From JBLNDG01 sp050261415 (GTDB lineage Bacteria > Bacillota > Clostridia > Lutisporales > Lutisporaceae), in the NCBI GenBank assembly GCA_050261415.1, contig JBLNDG010000179.1, positions 1 to 19,146 of the forward strand: DNA of 19,146 nucleotides, written 5' to 3'. Positions 13,941 through 19,146 of the stretch are shown here, one piece after another. The notes below the pieces were generated by a model. It did not search any database and was not told where the DNA came from. It worked only from the letters and a program-made list of their open reading frames with translations. Each line of letters begins with the position of its first letter. The first letter of the stretch is position 1. Both the position numbers and the translations under genes were made by a program.

Positions 13941-14216
13941 ATGAAAGTAAAAATAACTGAAGAAGCTCAACAATATATCATGGAAAACGGGCATACTGTG
14001 ACAGTTCACCTGGGCACTGTATCCGGATGCTGTGGCGGTGCTGCGCCAATGCCGCAAATTCAATTAGGTGCACCCGGTGATTTATCAAGTTATGTTCAAA
14101 ATACTATTGGGGATATAAACTTGTTTATTGATAAGCAAATTGATGCGGAGAAGCAGTTGATTATACTTTTGGGGAAACTGTTGTGGTTAAAAAAATTGTC
14201 AGTTGAAATAATATGA
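13941..14216 (+). CDS. CC/Se-motif family protein (Cys form)
   Basis: 91 residues. It starts with a HesB-like KITEEAQQYIMENG segment, then has VSGCCGG (C30, C31), a proline-rich APMPQIQLGAP, and ends with a hydrophobic LLWLKKLSVEII. This layout matches the small clostridial family named for a Cys-Cys or Cys-Sec motif; here both positions are Cys codons, so no recoding is needed. Function is not established; homology to Fe-S scaffold-like proteins and the selenoprotein relatives suggest redox or metal/selenium chemistry. GGGAGG lies 9 nt before the ATG and a TATAAT at 13912-13917 may be its -10, without a good -35. Its last codons form one arm of a hairpin. Confidence 0.78.
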   Translation: MKVKITEEAQQYIMENGHTVTVHLGTVSGCCGGAAPMPQIQLGAPGDLSSYVQNTIGDINLFIDKQIDAEKQLIILLGKLLWLKKLSVEII

Positions 14217-14223
14217 CAATTTT
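14192..14223 (+). terminator. Terminator-like hairpin overlapping the CC/Se stop codon
   Basis: AAAATTGTCA (14192-14201) pairs perfectly with TGACAATTTT (14214-14223); the second arm begins with the stop codon. The T tail is short (TTTT then CTTC) and it directly abuts the first repeat of P6. Confidence 0.6.
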
Positions 14224-14256
14224 CTTCATATAGTCTTCATATGCATGGTATATAAT
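14224..14256 (+). promoter_or_regulatory. Tandem-repeat activator-type promoter P6, best copy of the class
   Basis: CTTCATATAGT (14224-14234), CTTCATATGCA (14235-14245), 5 nt, then consensus -10 TATAAT (14251-14256). The two 11-bp units agree at the first eight positions. Predicted start near 14263, leader about 75 nt. Confidence 0.82.
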
Positions 14257-14337
14257 CTATTTAAAGTGAAAAAGGCTTCTGTTAAATCTTTATAAAATAA
14301 CTTCTGAATTGAGGAAGGCGTATAGGAGGATAAAAAT

Positions 14338-14646
14338 ATGAATTTTCACGAAGATAAAAAAGGTAATCAAGGGTCTCATAATCATAGCCCATTAAAGCAT
14401 CTTCTTCATATGGGTCTTTGCTGTGGATTGCCCATACTTATCATACTAGCTTTACCGCTCATAGCAAGGCTTAGTCCTGGAGCCGGCGCAGTACTGGGAT
14501 GGATAGCACCATTCTTATGTCCGTTAATGATGCTTGCAATGCTGCCGATGATGTTTAGGGGTAATAAAAAAGAAAATTGCTGCTCTGATAAAAATGAGAA
14601 TAACGAAAATAATAAACCGCTTGAATTGAATAAATCTGTAGAATAA
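14338..14646 (+). CDS. Small His/Cys-rich two-helix membrane protein, unrecognised
   Basis: 102 residues. The N-terminal soluble part is His-rich (H4, H14, H16, H21, H24) and runs into a CC pair (C28, C29) at the start of the first transmembrane helix (about 26-44). A Pro-Gly-rich turn leads to a second helix (about 50-73) with C61, then a short polar tail with another CC (C81, C82) and many Asn. I do not recognise the family. Paired Cys at the membrane surface plus N-terminal His suggest binding of a soft metal such as Cu, Ag, Zn or Hg; that is inference. GGAGG lies 8 nt before the ATG, and promoter P6 controls it. It is monocistronic and converges on the hydrogenase gene. Confidence 0.75.
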   Translation: MNFHEDKKGNQGSHNHSPLKHLLHMGLCCGLPILIILALPLIARLSPGAGAVLGWIAPFLCPLMMLAMLPMMFRGNKKENCCSDKNENNENNKPLELNKSVE

Positions 14647-14681
14647 AATGAAAGACCTGGTAAGGTCTTTCATTTTATTCT
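14640..14681. terminator. Symmetric bidirectional terminator containing both stop codons
   Basis: A perfect 19-bp inverted repeat (14640-14658 and 14663-14681) with a GGTA loop. Both flanks are A-rich on entry and T-rich on exit, so it works in both directions. The stop codons of the small membrane protein (14644-14646) and the hydrogenase (14675-14677, minus) both lie inside the stem. Confidence 0.93.
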
Positions 14682-16078
14682 CTGGACAACATTTTTTTTA
14701 CTTCTTCCTTCTCCATGATTTCTTCTATAGAATCGATTTCCAATTGCTTTAGAATTTTCATTACGTTTAAATTGTCAAAGGGGGTCAATATAAATGAATC
14801 TTCCCCAAATTCATTGACCAGCTTTGTAGCATTCTCAACATCAATATTGGTCCGTGGGCCACCTACACAACCGCCCTTACAGCCCATGCCTTCAATAAAA
14901 TTGACATCAATATTTTTATTGTTGCGCAGATCATCTAATACTTTTCTGCATTCTATTACTCCATCAACTTTCTTCGCCTTGAGCTTGATAACTCTGCTCG
15001 GCTCCAGCCTGTTGACCACAGTTTTGACAGAAAAGCTTACGCCTCCTGTTCTTGCATATACCCTTCCTCCAAAGGATGCCTGATCCTTCTCGTCAGGCTG
15101 AAGTTCTTCAAGATTAATATCCAGAGCTTTGAAGATTTCCTTCAGCTCTCTGAAATTCAGGACATAGTCTATGGCTCCTTTTAACTCGGGCTCTTTAGCT
15201 TCGGCTTTCTTTGCTATACAAGGTGCTATAAATACAACCTTGGCGTCTTTATAAAGCCTTTTTAGAATTCTGCCCGAAGCAATCATTGGGGATACAGAGG
15301 GGGAAAGATGCTTATAGATATCAGGGTAATTATTTTTGATCATGTTGAACCATACCGGGCAGCAGCAGCTTGTCAGGAAAAAATCCTCTTCACTTTTCAC
15401 CAGATGATTGAATTCGAAAGCTTCTTTTATTGTGAGGATATCTGCAAACAAAGCTACTTCAATCATGTCCGTAAAACCTAGAATCTTCAGGGCAGTCCGA
15501 AGCATGCCCATACTTACGCCTTCTCCGAATTGGCCTACTATTGCCGGTGCCACCGCTGCAAAAACCGGTGTTCTTTCGTCCTTAAGCAAATCAATAACCG
15601 GCATGAATTCAACCTTGTCAACCACTGCTCCAAAATCACAATCAGGAGCGCTATATCCGCAATTCAAGCACTTGTCATTAGAAATTACAGGTTCACTTTT
15701 TCTGTTATACATATGTGTTTCATATTTGCCTACATCTTCTGGTTTGCATTCGCCGCATATACATTCGTCTTTACCGCAAATCTTACAGGGACCCTCAATC
15801 CTTGTAACCACTGGTTGGCCCATTTCCTTAAAACCTTTGACAATATCCAGTTCGTCACTGAACGTGTCAACTTCCCTGGGGTCCAAGCCCATAGCGACTC
15901 TTATATGGTTCCTGATAAAAGGCATTTCAGCATCGCTGAAGCCATACTTTTGTTTAATGACATCGGCCAATGCGGTAAGATCTTCGGCGGTTTTTAAACT
16001 TCCGTTCCAGTATCTCTTCACAAGCTCACTAAAAATGTACATGCGCTTTTCAGTAAAACTATTGTATCTGTCTTCCAT
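14675..16078 (-). CDS. [FeFe] hydrogenase, group B-like, monomeric
   Basis: 467 residues. All three H-cluster motifs are present: L1 TSCCCPVW (236-243), L2 APCIAKKAE (285-293; C287, K290, E293) and L3 EGMGCKGGC (396-404; C400, C404). The triple-Cys L1 and EGMGC L3 are what I expect of group B enzymes such as CpIII of Clostridium pasteurianum rather than CpI-type group A. The N-terminal third has eight Cys (98, 101, 106, 108, 111, 137, 140, 147), enough for one or two Fe-S clusters but not a classic 2[4Fe-4S] ferredoxin spacing. It should make or oxidise H2 with ferredoxin-like partners, and needs HydEFG maturases, not found here. AGGAGA precedes the ATG. No tandem-repeat promoter was found for it. 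Confidence 0.88.
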   Translation of the reverse strand: MEDRYNSFTEKRMYIFSELVKRYWNGSLKTAEDLTALADVIKQKYGFSDAEMPFIRNHIRVAMGLDPREVDTFSDELDIVKGFKEMGQPVVTRIEGPCKICGKDECICGECKPEDVGKYETHMYNRKSEPVISNDKCLNCGYSAPDCDFGAVVDKVEFMPVIDLLKDERTPVFAAVAPAIVGQFGEGVSMGMLRTALKILGFTDMIEVALFADILTIKEAFEFNHLVKSEEDFFLTSCCCPVWFNMIKNNYPDIYKHLSPSVSPMIASGRILKRLYKDAKVVFIAPCIAKKAEAKEPELKGAIDYVLNFRELKEIFKALDINLEELQPDEKDQASFGGRVYARTGGVSFSVKTVVNRLEPSRVIKLKAKKVDGVIECRKVLDDLRNNKNIDVNFIEGMGCKGGCVGGPRTNIDVENATKLVNEFGEDSFILTPFDNLNVMKILKQLEIDSIEEIMEKEEVKKMLSRE

Positions 16079-16244
16079 AAATCATTCTCCTCAATTGTTA
16101 AAAATTCTTTCTTTGTAGCCCTTTTTATAACGAATAGGCCATCTGCTCTACTTTTATTATTATTCTACAAGTAATAAAAATTTTTTCATAGTAAAATTTT
16201 ATTTATTTTATTCTGAAAGCATATTAGTAAAAAGGATCAACTAT

Positions 16245-16277
16245 CTCCATAGGAACTCCATATCAGTTTGATAAGAT
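16245..16277 (+). promoter_or_regulatory. Tandem-repeat activator-type promoter P7, for the YHS-domain gene
   Basis: CTCCATAGGAA (16245-16255), CTCCATATCAG (16256-16266), 5 nt, then -10 TAAGAT (16272-16277). Predicted start near 16284, which lies after a possible upstream start codon at 16268 and so supports the start at 16343. Confidence 0.7.
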
Positions 16278-16342
16278 TAAGTTACAGTAGAAAGCAAAAT
16301 ACAAATAGTAACTATAAAACAATTGAAAGTGAGGAGTTTATT

Positions 16343-16648
16343 ATGGTTTATATCAGAGAAAATTGGTGGTACTTGTTATTGGTTATAGGTTTTGCTTATA
16401 TGATGCTTAAAGGTGGCGGCTGTTGTGGAGGTGGACATGCTCATGGAGGACACAACCATAACGGGCATAATGGAGGCAATGGGCACTTTGGTACTGACGA
16501 GGGGGACAACCAGGTAGATATGGTTCTCGATCCGGTATGCGGCATGTATGTAAGTCCTGAAACTGCAATAAAGCAAAATATAGACGGGAAAACCTATTAT
16601 TTTTGCAGTGAGAATTGCAGAAAAACTTTTATGAGAAATCATCAATAA
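16343..16648 (+). CDS. Membrane-anchored His-rich YHS-domain metal-binding protein
   Basis: 101 residues from the ATG at 16343 (GTGAGGAG lies 7 nt upstream). One N-terminal transmembrane helix (about 7-22) leads to GGGCCGG, then a His/Gly/Asn-rich linker with seven His, then a YHS domain: DPVCGM ... YYFCSENCRKTF. In the YHS family the conserved Cys residues bind metal, and the domain accompanies copper and heavy-metal ATPases and mercury or copper resistance genes. The CC pair, His-rich linker and YHS Cys form a dense soft-metal site. Promoter P7 links it to copA. No terminator follows, so the transcript may run into the pseudogene and lgt. Confidence 0.88.
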   Translation: MVYIRENWWYLLLVIGFAYMMLKGGGCCGGGHAHGGHNHNGHNGGNGHFGTDEGDNQVDMVLDPVCGMYVSPETAIKQNIDGKTYYFCSENCRKTFMRNHQ

Positions 16649-16680
16649 CTTTCGAAGCTGAAGATTGATAAGTATTTAGA

Positions 16681-18238
16681 GTGGCAGAGGTGAACATGGG
16701 AGTGACGGATATCAGAAATCATGGAAGTAAAATTACTACATTACTCAGTATTTTCTTTATATCAGTTTCGTTGTTTAACTATCAGGTAGTACTGACCGGG
16801 CTGTACTCAGCGGTTTTTTCATATCACTATGTATTCTTGATTACTTCACTGGCTGTTTTAGGTCTGGGCTTAGGCAGTATTTTGGCATATAAGCTGAGAA
16901 AAAGAGCAAAAATGTTTAGCCTTAAGAAAAAGGCAGAAGAATAGCTAGGTAAGCAAGATAAAATTAAAGAACAAGTGGTTAAAGGATCGATTATACTTTC
17001 TGGCAGCTATATAGTAGTGTTTGGTTTAAACTATCTGCTGCCGAAAGTAAGCAGTTTGTATATTTATATTGTTTTAGGCACCATACCATTCCTTATCGGA
17101 GGGTATTTATATTCCGTACTTTTTATAGAGCATTCGGTTATCAGTGGAAAGCTGTACTTTGCAGATCTTATCGGGTCTGGTGCAGGAAGCCTGGTTGTTA
17201 TTTTACTTCTTAATAATGCAGGAATGTTCAGAACAGTTGTATCGCTTTGCATAATAGCATTAGCACCTGTTCTGCTTTTGCCCGCAGCTAGTATAAAAAC
17301 CAGAGTACTGGGGTATGTTCTGACGCCTATTCTTTTCACGGGCTTTTTCTTACCTGGACAGTATGTAAGCTCTATTGAGAAAAATTATAACGGAACATTG
17401 AACAATCCGGATAAAACCATCGGCAGCCTTAAAGAATCCGGAATGTCTCCCAGGATAGTGTTTTCCGAATGGAATGCCTTCTCACGTACCGACGTAATTG
17501 AAATCCCAGAACGGCCTGGTGAAATGATTTTGACCATAGATGGAGCAGCAAATGCTCCAATGTATAAATTCAACGGGGATGCCGGAAGAAGCTTTGTCTG
17601 AAAATTATATATACACTGTTGAAGCATTGCGAGGTTACCTTGACCATCTTAAAAGAAAGCAATAAGCTGGTTGAAACAGCAGTTAAATATGTCAGTGAAC
17701 CATTATATACGCCTTTTGTTTTTGAACAGGGAGTACTCGGTCATATTAAGGAACCTCATATATCACTGGCAGATTATCTTGAAGGTGCCAAGACCAATAT
17801 CTGACTCCAGTAACGGTTGCTTCAGTAAATATAGTCTTGATACTTACTCTAGGATTTATTTTCCAAAGTACATCAGCTTTTGGCCTTCCAGGGAGGATTA
17901 TTGTCGCAGCGCTTATCGTGCTGCTCCAGGGATTCTTTATGGGAATGCCTTTCCCGAGAGGGCTTAAACTTATAGGTGAAAATGGAAAGGGCGATACAAT
18001 ACCTGTAATGTGGGGCGTGAATGGCGTAACGTCTGTTATCGGCTCCGTTCTATCTATTATATTATCAATGTCAATTGGATTTACAGGTGCATTGATAGCA
18101 GGAGCTGCGGTGTACTTAATTGTCAGCCATGAACACCAGAATGACAATGGTAACGGCAATGGTAATTCAGGTTCAAGAATGGCTGTTATACTTGTGGTGT
18201 TAATACTGGGCGGACTGGCTTTATATTTTCTCAGATAA
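16681..18238 (+). pseudogene. Decayed spermidine-synthase-like multi-helix membrane protein gene
   Basis: Four pieces of one protein lie in order. Piece 1 (16681-16944) has two transmembrane helices with LAVLGLGLGSILAY; an in-frame TAG (16942) separates it from piece 2 (16945-17601), which keeps YFADLIGSGAGSL and VFSEWNAFSRTDVIE plus ILTIDGAANAPMYKF, the region before the SAM/polyamine-synthase core. After 17601 the sequence YTVEALRGYLDHLK appears in another frame, then two more frame changes (near 17650 and 17802) lead to a final membrane part ending 18238 with GMPFPRG and WGVNGVTSVIGSV. The catalytic core between about 17595 and 17640 is missing, so it cannot be active. Intact relatives are 700-800 residue integral membrane proteins of unknown substrate. 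Real decay is far likelier than several sequencing errors. Confidence 0.7.
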
Positions 18239-18253
18239 GGGAAGGATTACACA

Positions 18254-19093
18254 ATGAAAGTTTTATTTTATATATTTGGTGTACCGGTTCATTTTTTGGG
18301 TGTGATGATTGCATTAGGCATACTGACCGGTTTGGCAGCTGCCTATTTTGAAGTCAAAAGAAAAAAGCTAAATGCAGACAAAATGCTTGATATTGTCCTG
18401 TACTCGGCTATCACTGCAATAATTACTGCAAGGCTGTTCTACATTCTCTTTTATAATTTATCCTACTACGTTAAAAATCCGCTGGATATCTTCAAAATCT
18501 ACGAGGGTGGCTTATCCATACACGGGGCATTGCTGGGAGCCTTTGTATTTGCAGTGTTTTATATAAGAAAACATAAACTGAACTTTTTCAAATATGCGGA
18601 TGCTTTGGCACCGGGGATTATTCTGGGACAGGGTATAGGTAGAGTTGGCTGTGACGTGTTTGGTAAGGTTATGACTGTACCTTATGCCTGGGGCGTAAGG
18701 GTCCAGGGACAATTATTGCATCCTGCTCAGGTATATGAATTCCTTCTGGATTATCTGGCCTTTTTCATTTTGTGGAGAAAACGTAAAAGCATCCGGTATG
18801 ACGGGCAGCTTTTTATATGGTATATAATACTGTTCTCTATTAATAGAGGTGTAGTCGAGTTATTCAGATATAATCCTTCAATAATAGGCTGGTTCTCGGT
18901 TTCGCATTTGCTGAGCCTATTGTTCATAGCAGGTGCAGTTATATTGATGCTGGTTATAAAGAAAAGAATTAATATTGATGCATTAAGCGGAGAAGATACA
19001 TCAGCACATGCTTTGGACTGGGTGAAGGATATACTATTTACGCTTATATTTGCGGCTTTGTCGCTGGTAGTTTTTTATACGATTCAATCTTAA
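18254..19093 (+). CDS. lgt: Prolipoprotein diacylglyceryl transferase-like protein (divergent Lgt)
   Basis: 279 residues, about seven transmembrane helices. Conserved Lgt features: GGLSIHGALLG (the essential His), GQGIGR (the Arg), HPAQVYE and the late NRGVVELFR (Arg and Glu four residues apart). The signature normally reading GRxGNFxNxE is GRVGCDVFGKVM here, so the Asn and the Glu are replaced by Cys and Lys. Lgt moves a diacylglyceryl group from phosphatidylglycerol to the lipobox Cys of prolipoproteins; two lipoprotein substrates are encoded in this window. The altered signature suggests a paralogue with changed activity, or an alternative Lgt type. GAAGGA lies 8 nt before the ATG; the gene follows the pseudogene by 15 bp and was probably in its operon. 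Confidence 0.88.
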   Translation: MKVLFYIFGVPVHFLGVMIALGILTGLAAAYFEVKRKKLNADKMLDIVLYSAITAIITARLFYILFYNLSYYVKNPLDIFKIYEGGLSIHGALLGAFVFAVFYIRKHKLNFFKYADALAPGIILGQGIGRVGCDVFGKVMTVPYAWGVRVQGQLLHPAQVYEFLLDYLAFFILWRKRKSIRYDGQLFIWYIILFSINRGVVELFRYNPSIIGWFSVSHLLSLLFIAGAVILMLVIKKRINIDALSGEDTSAHALDWVKDILFTLIFAALSLVVFYTIQS

Positions 19094-19100
19094 GATTGGG

Positions 19101-19145
19101 TAATAAGGTGTTAGTGAGCTTATCGCTAACACCTTATTAATTTTT
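19101..19145 (+). terminator. Strong terminator after lgt
   Basis: TAATAAGGTGTTAG (19101-19114) pairs with CTAACACCTTATTA (19125-19138), extended inside by three pairs, then AATTTTT. It works mainly for the plus strand. Confidence 0.92.
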
Positions 19146-19146
19146 G

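Noticed and set aside
14018..14035. Selenocysteine codon in the CC/Se-motif gene
   Set aside because: Both positions of the motif are TGC and TGT; no in-frame TGA occurs before the true stop.
14277..14309. TTCTGTTAAAT and CTTTATAAAAT as an eighth tandem-repeat promoter upstream of the small membrane gene
   Set aside because: The units match poorly and the hexamer at the fixed distance (CTGAAT) is not a -10; P6 upstream explains the gene.
15408..16118. Long plus-strand frame (236 codons) inside the hydrogenase gene
   Set aside because: The opposite strand encodes all three hydrogenase motifs; the plus frame is a shadow with no ribosome-binding site and Ser/Pro/Leu-rich composition.
16268..16342. 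Upstream start (16268) for the YHS-domain protein
   Set aside because: It lies before the predicted transcription start, lacks a ribosome-binding site and would add a polar segment ahead of the membrane anchor.

Overview
Low-GC DNA with strong Shine-Dalgarno sites, a tRNA-sensing T-box leader, a clostridial-type [FeFe] hydrogenase and NusG-domain-II/RseC-type redox proteins. Together these point to an anaerobic Firmicute of class Clostridia; I cannot name the species. No rRNA, tRNA, CRISPR array, prophage or insertion sequence was seen.

Layout. (1) 1-1866: the 3' end of a DedA-type membrane protein, a NusG-domain-II protein, a convergent RseC-like protein and, divergent from it, a small SHOCT protein. 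(2) 1873-2714: a SAM methyltransferase gene broken by a 1-base frameshift inside its SAM-binding motif. (3) 2599-8206: a sulfur amino acid operon. A consensus promoter lies inside the end of the broken methyltransferase frame and feeds a T-box leader whose apparent specifier codon is UGC (Cys). Then come a three-gene amino acid (probably cystine) ABC importer, a methyltransferase, MccB-like and MccA-like enzymes: uptake of cystine plus conversion of homocysteine to cysteine. (4) 8207-10053: a candidate small RNA, then lemA and a TPM-domain gene. (5) 10071-13888: copA, csoR and a lipoprotein with an internal duplication. (6) 13941-16648: a CC/Se-motif protein, a small His/Cys-rich membrane protein, a convergent group-B-like [FeFe] hydrogenase and a His-rich YHS-domain protein. 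(7) 16681-19146: a decayed spermidine-synthase-like membrane protein gene followed by a divergent lgt paralogue.

The main discovery is a promoter class that recurs seven times (436, 1451 minus, 1470, 8237, 10170, 14224, 16245). Each has two directly repeated 11-bp units of the form CTnCATAnnnn, then exactly 5 nt, then a -10 hexamer, with no recognisable -35. This is the geometry of a PhoB/OmpR-family activator site. The sites precede the NusG-domain-II gene, the rseC-like gene, the SHOCT gene, copA-csoR, the small His/Cys membrane gene, the YHS gene and a roughly 68-nt terminator-ended transcript that carries an anti-Shine-Dalgarno motif. I infer one regulon devoted to the cell envelope, metals and redox, with a regulator encoded outside the window and possibly a small RNA arm. 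A second 58-bp module is shared, without gaps, between the regions upstream of the broken methyltransferase gene and of copA.
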